A DNA stretch of 64,000 bases from Streptomyces cinnabarinus (lineage in GTDB: Bacteria > Actinomycetota > Actinomycetes > Streptomycetales > Streptomycetaceae), in assembly GCF_027270315.1 (NCBI RefSeq), contig NZ_CP114413.1, positions 7,812,001 to 7,876,000 of the forward strand, in the 5' to 3' direction. The translations under genes and the position numbers were made by a program. The notes below the pieces were generated by a model. That model worked only from the letters and a program-made list of their open reading frames with translations. It ran no database searches and was not told where the DNA came from. Positions 33,315 to 41,244 of this stretch are shown here, in pieces (the first letter of the stretch is position 1; each line of letters opens with the position of its first letter).

Positions 33315-34178
33315 ATGCCGGAACTCCCCGAGGTCGAAGCGCTGAAGGACTTCCTCACCGAGCATCTGGTCGGCCATGAGATCGTCCGGGTGCTGCCGAT
33401 GGCGATCAGCGTCCTCAAGACGTACGACCCACCCCTCACCGCGGTCGAGGGCCGTGAGGTCACCGCGGTGCGCCGGCACGGCAAGTTCCTGGACCTTCAG
33501 ACGGCGGGCGGCCCCCACCTGATCACCCATCTCGCCCGCGCCGGATGGCTCCACTGGAAGGACCGCCTCCCCGACGGCCCGCCCAGACCCGGAAAGGGCC
33601 CGCTGGCCCTGCGGGTCGCCCTGGAGACCGGCGAGGGCTTCGACCTGACCGAGGCGGGCACCCAGAAGCGCCTGGCGGTCTACGTGGTCCAGGACCCCCA
33701 ACAGGTCCCGGGCATCGCCCGCCTGGGCCCGGACCCGCTGGCGGACGACTTCGACGAGCCCCGCCTCGCCGCCCTCCTCAAGGACGAGCGCCGCCAGATC
33801 AAGGGCGCCCTGCGCGACCAGTCCCTGATCGCCGGCGTCGGCAACGCCTACAGCGACGAGATCCTGCACGCGGCGAAGATGTCCCCGTTCAAACTGGCCG
33901 CGAAGCTGACCCCGCAGGAGACGAGCACCCTGTACGAGGCCCTGCGCACGACCCTGACGGAAGCGGTGGACCGCTCACGGGGCCTTGCGGCGGGACGTCT
34001 GAAGGCGGAGAAGAAGAGCGGCCTGCGCGTCCACGGCCGCACCGGCGAACCCTGCCCGGTCTGCGGCGACACCATCCGCGAGGTCTCCTTCAGCGACTCC
34101 TCCCTCCAGTACTGCCCCACCTGCCAGACAGGCGGCAAGCCACTGGCGGACCGGAGGATGTCGCGGCTGCTGAAGTAG
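33315..34178 (+). CDS. Fpg/Nei-family DNA glycosylase
   Basis: A 287-residue base-excision repair enzyme, family length. The mature N-terminus PELPEVEAL places the catalytic Pro 2 and Glu 3. The Lys of RRHGKFLDL near residue 57 matches the conserved DNA-contact Lys. GVGNAYSDEILHAAKMSPF near residue 180 is the helix-two-turn-helix. A C-terminal zinc finger has CPVC (about 246) and CPTC (about 269). It removes oxidised bases and nicks the strand by beta,delta-elimination. The Streptomyces set includes Fpg and several Nei-like paralogues; I cannot tell which this is. It follows the phosphatase gene by 33 bp without sign of functional linkage and converges with the anti-sigma gene 4 bp away. Confidence 0.88.
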   Translation: MPELPEVEALKDFLTEHLVGHEIVRVLPMAISVLKTYDPPLTAVEGREVTAVRRHGKFLDLQTAGGPHLITHLARAGWLHWKDRLPDGPPRPGKGPLALRVALETGEGFDLTEAGTQKRLAVYVVQDPQQVPGIARLGPDPLADDFDEPRLAALLKDERRQIKGALRDQSLIAGVGNAYSDEILHAAKMSPFKLAAKLTPQETSTLYEALRTTLTEAVDRSRGLAAGRLKAEKKSGLRVHGRTGEPCPVCGDTIREVSFSDSSLQYCPTCQTGGKPLADRRMSRLLK

Positions 34179-34182
34179 CGGC

Positions 34183-34836
34183 TCAGCTGCTCTCCAGCGT
34201 CACCAGATGCTCCCCGTCCGAGGTGCGCAGCTCGTAGCGGGCGATCTCGTCGGGGTGGAAGGCGGCGGCGCCCATCATGGTGTTCTCGCGGGCGTCGTGG
34301 CGGGCGGTCGTCCAGCTGGTGACCATCTGCTCCGAGCCGTCCGTGCCGATGGCGATCAGCCGGCAGGCGCGGGGCCCGGCGCCGTCCTTGACCTTCAGCT
34401 CGACCTGGGTGCCCCACGGCTCGTTCTCGGCGGTGACCTGGGCCCACACCCCCGAGCGTTCGTCGGTGGCGTCGACCTTGCGGGCCGCCGACGCGCTGTC
34501 CGCCGTCAGCATGGCGACCCCGGGGGACGCCAGCGCCACCGCCGCCGAGGCGGCCAGGCCGAACAGCAGACGTCGGCGGCGCATCCGGCTCCGGCCCGCC
34601 ATCTCGCCCAGCAGCCGGTCCAGCAGCCGGGGGCCGGGCTTGGCCATCGGGTGCACGGCGCGCGGGGTGGCCCGGCGGTACAGCATCAACTGCCGGGTGG
34701 CGGGCCCGAATTCCGTCACGTGTGCCGCACAGCTGGGGCACTCCATGAGGTGATCCTCGAAGCGGAAGGCGTCCGCCTCGTCCAGCACGCCGAGCGCGTA
34801 CGCGGCGACGTCGCGATGCCTCTCCAGGGACCTCAT
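34183..34836 (-). CDS. Anti-sigma factor with zinc-binding (zf-HC2-like) N-terminus
   Basis: A 217-residue membrane-anchored anti-sigma factor. ATG 34836 has GAGGA about 9 bp upstream. The N-terminal ZAS-type domain has HRDVAAYALGVLDE then HLMECPSC near residues 29-36, with His and the two Cys placed for zinc binding. A basic stretch RSRMRRRRLLFGLAASAA near residues 78-95 starts a membrane helix, and the C-terminal ~110 residues form an extracytoplasmic domain. It is the third gene of a minus-strand set that begins with an ECF sigma factor, so it probably holds that sigma factor inactive. An AT-rich palindrome (34980-34994) lies upstream. Confidence 0.85.
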   Translation of the reverse strand: MRSLERHRDVAAYALGVLDEADAFRFEDHLMECPSCAAHVTEFGPATRQLMLYRRATPRAVHPMAKPGPRLLDRLLGEMAGRSRMRRRRLLFGLAASAAVALASPGVAMLTADSASAARKVDATDERSGVWAQVTAENEPWGTQVELKVKDGAGPRACRLIAIGTDGSEQMVTSWTTARHDARENTMMGAAAFHPDEIARYELRTSDGEHLVTLESS

Positions 34837-34979
34837 GCTGAATCCTCGGTGCCGTTGGGTGTGGGGTGGGTTACTCCTTGCTCCCACCGGTACGCACGTG
34901 ACCGCCGAATCACTCAAGGCACACACAGAATCGCAACCAACGGATTCGGAGCCGCCGGGGCGGCGGATTGGTCCCGTAG

Positions 34980-34994
34980 CGGAAAAATTTTCCG
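34980..34994. promoter_or_regulatory. 15-bp AT-centred palindrome upstream of the anti-sigma gene
   Basis: CGGAAAA-A-TTTTCCG is a perfect inverted repeat in very GC-rich surroundings, about 145 bp upstream of the anti-sigma start and 34 bp beyond the end of the preceding gene. It may be an operator, or part of a terminator for the upstream gene. Confidence 0.45.
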
Positions 34995-35027
34995 AACGGC
35001 CTCCGCGGACCCCGAGCGCGGCCCCGT

Positions 35028-35543
35028 CTAGAAGAGGTGGATCGCCAAGTGCCCGAGCGGAAGACCCAGTTGCCAGGCCGGGGTCCACACCTTCGGGCCC
35101 TCGTCCTCGGTGCCCGGCGCGCCGCCGCCGGGCACCGCGTTGAGGTCGGGGGCGAGCAGCTCGGTCTCCTCCAGCCAGCGCCAGGCGGCCTCGGCGAGGT
35201 CCAGGTCGGGCGTGGGCCCCCCGGACTCGATCGCCGTGGCGGCGAGGTTCGCCATCCGCTCGCGCACCCAGTCCTGCCACGGCTGGTCGTACGCCGTCAG
35301 CGACAGCCAGGTGTCGAGCTGGGAGACGACCCGGATGCCGGAGAGTTCACCACCGGTGTCCGACAGGAAGATCGTCAACGCCAGCGCGTCCCGCCCGGCG
35401 CGGAACTCGAAGGACGTCGGCGGCATCAGATCGCCGGTGCGCAGCAGCTCGTCGGCGATGTACTCGGCGTACAACCACGCCATGGGGACGGTCAGTTCAC
35501 CGCCACCGGTGCCGTCCGTGCTCTCTTGGCCTCTGTGCAGCAT
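35028..35543 (-). CDS. Conserved hypothetical protein between ECF sigma and anti-sigma genes
   Basis: A 171-residue soluble protein that I do not recognise. It has alternating helices and strands, aromatic-rich ends (VWTPAWQLGLPLGHLAIHLF at the C-terminus) and a central QLDTWLSLTAYDQPWQDW. No signal peptide, membrane helix or catalytic motif is evident. It sits on the minus strand between the ECF sigma gene (about 137 bp upstream) and the anti-sigma gene (about 190 bp downstream). It could be part of the same regulon, though the spacings suggest separate promoters. Confidence 0.65.
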   Translation of the reverse strand: MLHRGQESTDGTGGGELTVPMAWLYAEYIADELLRTGDLMPPTSFEFRAGRDALALTIFLSDTGGELSGIRVVSQLDTWLSLTAYDQPWQDWVRERMANLAATAIESGGPTPDLDLAEAAWRWLEETELLAPDLNAVPGGGAPGTEDEGPKVWTPAWQLGLPLGHLAIHLF

Positions 35544-35679
35544 CCCTTCCTGCCTTCCTCCGGTGCGTACGCGTCGCCCGACACCGGGCTCCCAGTGCGG
35601 AACACGGATGAAGACAGCCGATTACTCAACCATGGTCCTCAGCAAGGCGCTTTACGGAGGTTTGACTCAGCCATTGGTT

Positions 35680-36228
35680 TCACCGCAGGTCGGCCGCGTA
35701 TCCCGGAAGCACCCTGCGCAGGGCGCGCAGCGCGTAGTACGCGCGGGACTTCACGGTACCGGGCGGGATGCCGAGGGCCTGCGCCGCTTCCGCCACACTG
35801 GCACCCTGGAAGTACACCAGCACCAGGACTTCACGGTGCTCCGGAGTGAGTGTCTTCACAGCCTCGCGCACATCGAGGGCCGCCGCCGCCCGTTCGGCGT
35901 GATCGGCACAGACCCGCGCGTTCTCCAGGATCGCGTCGCCGACCTCGGGCGGCCGCGCCTGCCGGGCCCGCCGCGCGTCGATCGCGAGCCGCCGGCCGAC
36001 GGTGAGCAGCCAGGGCCGTACGGAGTCGAAGTCGTCGGCGCGCAGGGCCTCGGGATGCTGCCAGGCGCGCACGAGCGTCTCCTGGACCAGGTCCTCGGCG
36101 CGCTGCCGGTCCCCGTCGCAGAGCCTGAGCAGCAGCGCGAAGAGAGGCCGGCCGTGCTCCCGCTGCAGTGCGGCGAGCTCGTGCTCGGCGGTCGTCGTCC
36201 CGTTGATGAGAGTGGTTCCGGCCGTCAT
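35680..36228 (-). CDS. ECF RNA polymerase sigma factor
   Basis: A 182-residue ECF sigma factor from ATG 36228; an in-frame GTG at 36273 would add 15 residues. Region 2 includes AEDLVQETLVRAWQHPEAL near residues 42-60, and region 4 includes LTPEHREVLVLVYFQGASV followed by AEAAQALGIPPGTVKSRAYY near residues 125-165. It lacks an extra C-terminal domain. It should direct RNA polymerase to a small regulon, probably including its own promoter, and is likely controlled by the zinc anti-sigma factor encoded two genes downstream. The divergent CapA gene lies across a 208-bp gap. Confidence 0.88.
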   Translation of the reverse strand: MTAGTTLINGTTTAEHELAALQREHGRPLFALLLRLCDGDRQRAEDLVQETLVRAWQHPEALRADDFDSVRPWLLTVGRRLAIDARRARQARPPEVGDAILENARVCADHAERAAAALDVREAVKTLTPEHREVLVLVYFQGASVAEAAQALGIPPGTVKSRAYYALRALRRVLPGYAADLR

Positions 36229-36436
36229 GGCCGTATGGCATCGCAGGGCGCCGTCCGTGGACAGATCGCGCACACGGGTCTGCGACGGACGGTCGATCGC
36301 GTCGACGAACGGTTCGACGAACGGTCCCGGCCACCGTTCGCGCTGGGCCGGACGGGCTAAGGGGCGTGTCGGAACCAGGTACCGATGCGTCGCGATTCTT
36401 ACCTATTGATGTGTAAATACGACCACATCGGGGTGA

Positions 36437-37588
36437 GTGATGATCGCACGCAGTCGACAGGTGGCCCTGGCCCTGACGGCCCTCCTCGCCGCGGGCGCGG
36501 CCTGCCAGGCCGACCGGCACGAGTCACCGGGGCGTCCCGCCCCCTCCGCCGCGGGTGCCCGTGGCTTCACCCTCGTCGCCTCCGGCGACGTCCTCCCGCA
36601 CAGCTCCGTCATCGACCGGGCCCGCTTCGACGCGGGCGGCTCGGGCTATGACTTCCGCCCCATGCTGGCCGGGGCGAAACCCCTGGTCGACCGCGCCGAT
36701 CTGGCCCTGTGCCACATGGAGACGGTCTACGGCGCGGACGGCGACTACACCGGCTACCCCGCCTTCAAGTCCCCGCCCGAGGTCGCCGCCGGCCTCGCCG
36801 CCACCGGCTACGACGGCTGCTCCACCGCCTCCAACCACAGCCTCGACGACGGCGCCGAGGGCATCCGCCGCACCCTGGACGCCCTCGACCGGGCGGGCGT
36901 ACGGCACGCCGGATCCGCGCGCACCGAGGCCGAGGCCCGTACGGTCACCGTGCTGCGCGCGGGCGAGGCCCAGGTGGCGCACCTCGCCTACACCTACGGC
37001 ACCAACGGCTATCCGCTCCCGGCCGGTCAGCCCTGGGCCGTGAACCTGATCGACGAGGCCCGGATCCTCGCCGACGCCCGCACCGCCCGCCGGGCCGGCG
37101 CCGACGTGGTCGTCGTCTCGCTGCACTGGGGCACCGAATGGCAGGACGAGCCCGACCGGCAGCAGCTGACCCTGGCCCGCTCCCTCACCGCCGCGCGCAC
37201 CGGCGAGCGTCCCGACATCGACCTGATCCTCGGCACCCACGCCCATGTCCCGCAGGCCTACGAGAAGGTCAACGGCACCTGGGTGATCTACGGCATGGGC
37301 GACCAGATCGCCGGCCAGATGTTCAACCACGGCGGCAGCCCCGACCCGCGCGGCAACCAGTCCACGATCGGCCGCTTCACCTTCGCGCCGCCGGACAGGG
37401 CGGGCGCCCGCTGGAAGGTGACCAAGGCCGAATTCGTACCGCAGCTGTTCGACATCGACGCCGGGCGGGTGGTCGACCTCAACCAGGCGCTGAAGCAGGG
37501 GGCCGACGTCACCGCGGTGCGGGACCGGATCCGGGACGTGGTGTTCAGCCGCGGCGCGGAGAAGGACGGCCTGGTGATGGGGGAGTAG
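36437..37588 (+). CDS. CapA-family (poly-gamma-glutamate synthesis-like) metallophosphatase-fold protein
   Basis: A 383-residue exported protein. The start is GTG 36437 or the adjacent ATG 36440. A hydrophobic signal ends LLAAGAAC, which might be a poor lipobox. The CapA/PgsA domain begins FTLVASGDVLPH near residue 45, with the metal-site ASNHSLDDG near residue 132, SLHWGTEWQ near residue 233 and GTHAHVPQA near residue 273. These positions fit the calcineurin-like fold. Related proteins act in polyglutamate or capsule formation, but no pgsBC genes are nearby, so its task here is open. It is convergent with the MarR gene 13 bp downstream. Confidence 0.85.
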   Translation: MMIARSRQVALALTALLAAGAACQADRHESPGRPAPSAAGARGFTLVASGDVLPHSSVIDRARFDAGGSGYDFRPMLAGAKPLVDRADLALCHMETVYGADGDYTGYPAFKSPPEVAAGLAATGYDGCSTASNHSLDDGAEGIRRTLDALDRAGVRHAGSARTEAEARTVTVLRAGEAQVAHLAYTYGTNGYPLPAGQPWAVNLIDEARILADARTARRAGADVVVVSLHWGTEWQDEPDRQQLTLARSLTAARTGERPDIDLILGTHAHVPQAYEKVNGTWVIYGMGDQIAGQMFNHGGSPDPRGNQSTIGRFTFAPPDRAGARWKVTKAEFVPQLFDIDAGRVVDLNQALKQGADVTAVRDRIRDVVFSRGAEKDGLVMGE

Positions 37589-37601
37589 GACCGCCCGGTG
37601 G

Positions 37602-38090
37602 TCAGCCCGCGTCCTCCTCGTCGAAGGTCTTCAGCATCTCCTTCAGCACCCGCTTGCACGCCCGCAGCTCGGCGTCGGTCAGACCGCCGCCGACCTGCCG
37701 GTTCAGGGCGTGCTCGCGCGCGAGGATCGCGTCGATCAGCGCCTCGCCCGCTGCCGTGATCCGGATCAGCGAGGACCGCTGGTGGGCGGGGTTGGGCGTG
37801 ACCTCCGCCCAGCCCTCCGCCACCGCGTCGTTGACCATGCGCTGCACGAACTGCCGGGACAGCGCCATGATCCGGCCCATCTGAGGCACCGTCATCGGCC
37901 CGTACCGGCGCAGCAGCACCAGGACGGAGCGCACGCCGACGGAGACCCCCTCGACCTGTTCGCCCTGCTCGATCTTGCGCAGCCCGCGCCGGTAGAGCGC
38001 GCCGATCAGGTCGAACACCTCGGAGACGTGATGGCCGAGTTCGTCGGGCGGAAGCGGGGTGTCGTTGTCGTTCACCGGGACATCATGCAT
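37602..38090 (-). CDS. MarR-family transcriptional regulator
   Basis: A 162-residue MarR-type winged-helix protein. The DNA-binding region is MTVPQMGRIMALSRQFVQRM near residues 66-85 and the wing PAHQRSSLIRITAAG near residues 100-114, flanked by dimerisation helices. It is divergent from an alpha/beta-hydrolase gene, and two related 17-bp palindromes occupy the 57-bp gap. One is 11 bp upstream of this start and the other touches the hydrolase start codon. The arrangement is the usual one for a repressor controlling itself and its neighbour. A weak ribosome site makes the exact start uncertain (ATG 38090 or GTG 38075). Confidence 0.85.
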   Translation of the reverse strand: MHDVPVNDNDTPLPPDELGHHVSEVFDLIGALYRRGLRKIEQGEQVEGVSVGVRSVLVLLRRYGPMTVPQMGRIMALSRQFVQRMVNDAVAEGWAEVTPNPAHQRSSLIRITAAGEALIDAILAREHALNRQVGGGLTDAELRACKRVLKEMLKTFDEEDAG

Positions 38091-38100
38091 CGACCCATCA

Positions 38101-38117
38101 TGACAACCGGGTTGTCA
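38101..38117. promoter_or_regulatory. MarR operator 1, perfect 17-bp palindrome
   Basis: TGACAACC-G-GGTTGTCA, centred 19 bp upstream of the MarR start. Its right arm includes TTGTCA, a plausible -35 element for the hydrolase gene on the plus strand (with ACACCT at 38134-38139 as -10, spacing 16). Confidence 0.75.
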
Positions 38118-38131
38118 AAGCGCCAAGAAGA

Positions 38132-38148
38132 TGACACCTTAGTTGTCA
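38132..38148. promoter_or_regulatory. MarR operator 2, overlapping the hydrolase start codon
   Basis: TGACACCTTAGTTGTCA is the same length as operator 1 and keeps the outer arms TGACA/TGTCA. Its last base is the A of the hydrolase ATG, so a bound repressor would cover the predicted transcription start. Confidence 0.7.
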
Positions 38149-38963
38149 TGACTGCTGCTGCTGATCTCCGCTTCTTCCCGTCCGCCGACGGTGACCTCGC
38201 CTACCTCGACACCGGCTCCGGCGACCCGGTCGTCCTGCTGCACTGCGGGTTCGTCGACCACCGCTTCTGGGCGGACCAGATACCGGCGCTCGCGAGCCGC
38301 TACCGGGTCATCGCCCCGGACGTACGCGGCCACGGCTTCTCGGCCAACGCGACCGAGCCGTTCCGCTGGCCCGACGACCTCGCCGCCCTGCTCCGCCATC
38401 TCGACACCGGGCCCGCCGTCCTCGTCGGTGTGTCGATGGGCGGCGTGATCGTCACGGACACGGCGCTGGAACACCCCGAACTCGTCCGAGCCGTTGTCAC
38501 CTGCGGTGCGGCGACCGGCGATTTCCAGTACCAGGACCCCTGGACCCAGGAGATCGGGGCCGAGTACGCGCGCACCCTGGGCGCGGGCGACCTCGAGGGC
38601 TGGCTGGCCGCCTTCCTGCGGGTGGTGCCCGGCGAGCACCGGAGCGCCGCGGACATCGACCCGCGGATCATGGAGCGGCTCCGGGAGATGGCCCTGCACA
38701 CCATCACCAAGCACACGCCGGGCGAGACGGACTGGCACGTACGGGTGACCGACTCCTGGTCCCGGCTGCCGAAGATCGACGTACCGCTGCTCGCCCTCAA
38801 CGGCACCCTCGAACCGGCCGAGCTGCTCGACGCCGCCGAGCGCCTCGCCCGTACCGTCCCCGACGGCCGCACCGAGACCATCGAGGGCGTCGGTCACTAC
38901 CTCAACCTGGAGAAGCCCGAGGAGTTCAACCGGATCCTGCTGGACTTCCTGCGCTCCGTATGA
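38148..38963 (+). CDS. Alpha/beta-fold hydrolase controlled by divergent MarR regulator
   Basis: A 271-residue alpha/beta hydrolase. The oxyanion region is VVLLHCGF near residue 28, the nucleophile elbow GVSMGG places Ser 96, and the His lies in GVGHYLNLEKP near residue 250. The acid position reads LNGTLEPAEL, with Glu where most relatives have Asp. No ribosome site precedes ATG 38148, and the candidate promoter would start the transcript at or within two bases of the ATG, so the mRNA is probably leaderless. Substrate unknown; many MarR-linked hydrolases act on aromatic esters or antibiotics. A good terminator follows (39012-39053). Confidence 0.85.
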   Translation: MTAAADLRFFPSADGDLAYLDTGSGDPVVLLHCGFVDHRFWADQIPALASRYRVIAPDVRGHGFSANATEPFRWPDDLAALLRHLDTGPAVLVGVSMGGVIVTDTALEHPELVRAVVTCGAATGDFQYQDPWTQEIGAEYARTLGAGDLEGWLAAFLRVVPGEHRSAADIDPRIMERLREMALHTITKHTPGETDWHVRVTDSWSRLPKIDVPLLALNGTLEPAELLDAAERLARTVPDGRTETIEGVGHYLNLEKPEEFNRILLDFLRSV

Positions 38964-38975
38964 GGGAAGGCTGAA

Positions 38976-38991
38976 TTGCCAAATTTAGCAA
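38976..38991. repeat. AT-rich 16-bp imperfect palindrome between convergent genes
   Basis: TTGCCAAATTTAGCAA has arms TTGC/GCAA and a central AAATTT, with one mismatched pair. It lies 12 bp after the hydrolase stop and just before the terminator hairpin. Role unknown. Confidence 0.4.
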
Positions 38992-39011
38992 CTCCCTACA
39001 TGCTGAGGCTG

Positions 39012-39053
39012 CTGTGCCCGCTTCCGGTAACCGCGGGCACAGCGCTGTCTTTT
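39012..39053 (+). terminator. Rho-independent terminator after the hydrolase gene
   Basis: CTGTGCCCGC (39012-39021) pairs perfectly with GCGGGCACAG (39033-39042) around an 11-nt loop, followed shortly by a TCTTTTCT run. It ends the hydrolase transcript and may also stop the convergent gene. Confidence 0.75.
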
Positions 39054-39060
39054 CTGCCTC

Positions 39061-39564
39061 CTACGCGGGCAACGACCGGGCCCACCGTCGGTTCGTTCCC
39101 GGCCCCGTGGGCCAGAGCACCTCGACGTCGATTCCGTGGCTGCGGGCGTAGGCCACCAGATGGGCTGTGGCGTCCCGTCCGTTCGACGGCGAACCGTCCC
39201 ACACCACCAGGACATGCGTGCAACTGCGCAGCAGGCTCTCGTCGGTGGCCACGCAGGCGCCCCGGTCGTCCGGGTCGTACTCCACCAGCCGGACCTGCTC
39301 CGACAGCAGGAGCAGCTCACCGGCCGCCTTCCGGTCGGGCTCGGGCAGCGGCGCGGGCACGTCGTGGTGCGACGGCAGCACCGTCACCAGGGCCAGCCCC
39401 GCCTTGCGGGCGGCCCGGCCGAACGCCACCGGCAGTCCCTTCCCCGCACGGACCAGCCCGGCCCTGCCCGCCCTGGCGAAACCTGCCAGCCGGGAGCGCA
39501 GTTCCTCCTCCACCAGCTCAAGCGTCGAGGCGCTGAGGTCGGGATGTCCCACAACAGCGATCAC
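39061..39564 (-). CDS. SLOG-like Rossmann-fold hypothetical protein
   Basis: A 167-residue protein starting IAVVGHPDLSASTLELVEE, then a Gly-rich AGLVRAGKGLPVAFGRAARKAG and strand LALVTVLPSHHD, and ending with THVLVVWDGSPSNGRDATAH and VEVLWPTG. The layout is that of SLOG/lysine-decarboxylase-like nucleotide-binding folds, in which small Streptomyces proteins of this type are common. Ligand and role are unknown. No signal peptide. The gene stands alone, 160 bp from the universal stress protein gene on the same strand. The start is ATG 39564. Confidence 0.6.
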   Translation of the reverse strand: MIAVVGHPDLSASTLELVEEELRSRLAGFARAGRAGLVRAGKGLPVAFGRAARKAGLALVTVLPSHHDVPAPLPEPDRKAAGELLLLSEQVRLVEYDPDDRGACVATDESLLRSCTHVLVVWDGSPSNGRDATAHLVAYARSHGIDVEVLWPTGPGTNRRWARSLPA

Positions 39565-39724
39565 CCTGGCGTCCGTCCTTTCTCCCGGTCTCCCAGGGAA
39601 CCTGCCCAGTGAGACGTCTGCCTGATCGTCCCGGGCGCGGACTCGGCGAGCCAGAGTCGCCCGGGGGCAGGATGGGGGCCGAAAGGACCTTGCGGGCGGC
39701 CGGCGCTCGTGCCGGGACGGCGTC

Positions 39725-40186
39725 CTACGGCACGACCGTCACCGGCCAGCGGCCCGCCTTCACCAGCCGGATCGCGACCGACCCCACGATCCGGTGCCCC
39801 GCCTGCTCCGAGGCGCCGACCACCACCGCGTCCGCCTTCAGATCGTCGGCCGCCTTCACCAGGCCGTTGTAGGGGTCACCGCGGAAGGTGTGGAACTCCC
39901 AGCGCACATCGAATATCCCCTTCGTGCGCTCGGTCGCCTCCCGGATCTGCGCCACCAGATCCTCGGCGATCTCGTCGGTCACCTCCGCGACCGGCGCCCC
40001 CAGCGCCGCGCCCGCCGCCATCACCGGCTGGACGTACACCACGGCCAGCAGCGCGTGCTGCCGCCGGGCCAGCCCGCCCGCGTAGGCCGCGGCCCGCAGT
40101 GAGGAGTCGGAGCCGTCGACCCCGACCACGATGACCTTCGGCCCGTCCGTACCCCGCTCGAACCGGTGCGCGTGCTGTTCCGTCAC
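39725..40186 (-). CDS. Universal stress protein (UspA) family protein
   Basis: A 153-residue single-domain universal stress protein. VIVVGVDGSDSSLRA near residue 18 is the first strand and ATP-contact region, and VVVGASEQAGHRIVGSVA near residue 122 has the G-x-G-x(9)-G(S/T)-like ATP motif in reduced form. I use GTG 40186 because the longer frame upstream looks non-coding, though the ribosome site is weak. Such proteins bind ATP and aid survival of stress by unclear means. The plus-strand deacetylase gene diverges from it across a 176-bp gap containing palindrome copy 2. Confidence 0.85.
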   Translation of the reverse strand: MTEQHAHRFERGTDGPKVIVVGVDGSDSSLRAAAYAGGLARRQHALLAVVYVQPVMAAGAALGAPVAEVTDEIAEDLVAQIREATERTKGIFDVRWEFHTFRGDPYNGLVKAADDLKADAVVVGASEQAGHRIVGSVAIRLVKAGRWPVTVVP

Positions 40187-40270
40187 GCCGCCGAGGCTAT
40201 CGGAACCCGCAGGTCCCGCCGCCGAGGGGCGGCTCGACGGCACCCTCGATGCGCTGGGGTGCCGCCTTGC

Positions 40271-40283
40271 TGACGGTCCGTCA
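40271..40283. repeat. 13-bp palindrome TGACGGTCCGTCA, copy 2
   Basis: Identical to the copy at 2931-2943, extended by a C on the left here. It lies in the divergent gap between the universal stress protein gene (85 bp from its start) and the deacetylase gene (80 bp from its start). Confidence 0.5.
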
Positions 40284-40362
40284 TGGGCCGGGCGGGTGGA
40301 ATCGTGCGGCCGGTTCAGTGTCGTCGTGGTGCGTCGGTGGCCGGCCGGGCGACTGATGAGTC

Positions 40363-41211
40363 ATGCAGAAGGATCAGTTGCTCACCCGGCTGCTCACCCG
40401 GCGCCGGGCCCTGTTCGCCGGTGTCGCCGCTGTCGGCGCCGCTGGTACCGCCGGTCTGATCGCGCTGGGCACCGACGCCGAGCCGGTCAGGACCGCCGCC
40501 CCCGCCGCGGGCCCCCCGGCGCGCCGCGCGTTCAAGCCCTCCGCCTACCGACTCCAGCCCCTCACCGGCTACGGCCCGCCCCGGGCGGCGCCCCGCCGGG
40601 TCCCGGTCCGCCACACCCCGCTGCTGCGGATGACCGGCCGCGGCCGGACCATGGTGCTGACCTTCGACGACGGCCCCGACCCCCGCTATACGCCCGCCGT
40701 CCTGGACACCCTCGCCGAGTACGACGTACGCGCGATGTTCTTCGTGTGCGGGGAGATGGCGGCCGCCCGCCCGGACCTGCTGGCCCGGATGGCGGAGGAG
40801 GGCCATGTCGTGGGCAACCACACCTGGTCCCACCCGCTTCTCACCCGGCTGACCCGCCGTCAGATCCGCTCCCAGATGGAACGCACCAGCGATGTCGTCG
40901 AGGAGGCCACCGGCGAACGCCCCCAGTGGTTCCGCGCGCCCTACGGCGCCTGGAACCGCGCCGCGTTCCAGCTCGGCGCCGAACTCGGCATGGAACCGCT
41001 GGCCTGGACCGTCGACACCCTCGACTGGACCACCCCCGGCACCCGGACCATCGTCGACCGGGTCGGGAACGGCGCCGCCCCCGGCGTCGTGGTGCTCTCG
41101 CACGACGCCGGGGGGGACCGTTCCCAGAGTGTCCGCGCCCTGCGGGACTATCTCCCCGAGCTGCTGGACTCCGGCTACCACGTCACCGTCCCGCGGCGGC
41201 AGTACACCTGA
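40363..41211 (+). CDS. Exported polysaccharide deacetylase (NodB/CE4)
   Basis: A 282-residue secreted deacetylase. The N-terminus TRRRALFAGVAAVGAAG is Tat-like. The NodB domain spans about residues 95-275: motif 1 TFDDGPDP (about 103) has catalytic and metal Asp, motif 2 HTWSHP (about 154-159) has the two metal His, motif 3 RAPYG near residue 188, and LSHDAGGD near residue 246 has the late His. All key residues are present. It removes acetyl groups from N-acetylated sugars such as peptidoglycan or chitin outside the membrane. ATG 40363 is the start; the gene is monocistronic and convergent with the sortase gene. Confidence 0.88.
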   Translation: MQKDQLLTRLLTRRRALFAGVAAVGAAGTAGLIALGTDAEPVRTAAPAAGPPARRAFKPSAYRLQPLTGYGPPRAAPRRVPVRHTPLLRMTGRGRTMVLTFDDGPDPRYTPAVLDTLAEYDVRAMFFVCGEMAAARPDLLARMAEEGHVVGNHTWSHPLLTRLTRRQIRSQMERTSDVVEEATGERPQWFRAPYGAWNRAAFQLGAELGMEPLAWTVDTLDWTTPGTRTIVDRVGNGAAPGVVVLSHDAGGDRSQSVRALRDYLPELLDSGYHVTVPRRQYT

Positions 41212-41244
41212 GGGGCGCCCTTCGCCCGCCCGGCCGGGGCACGC

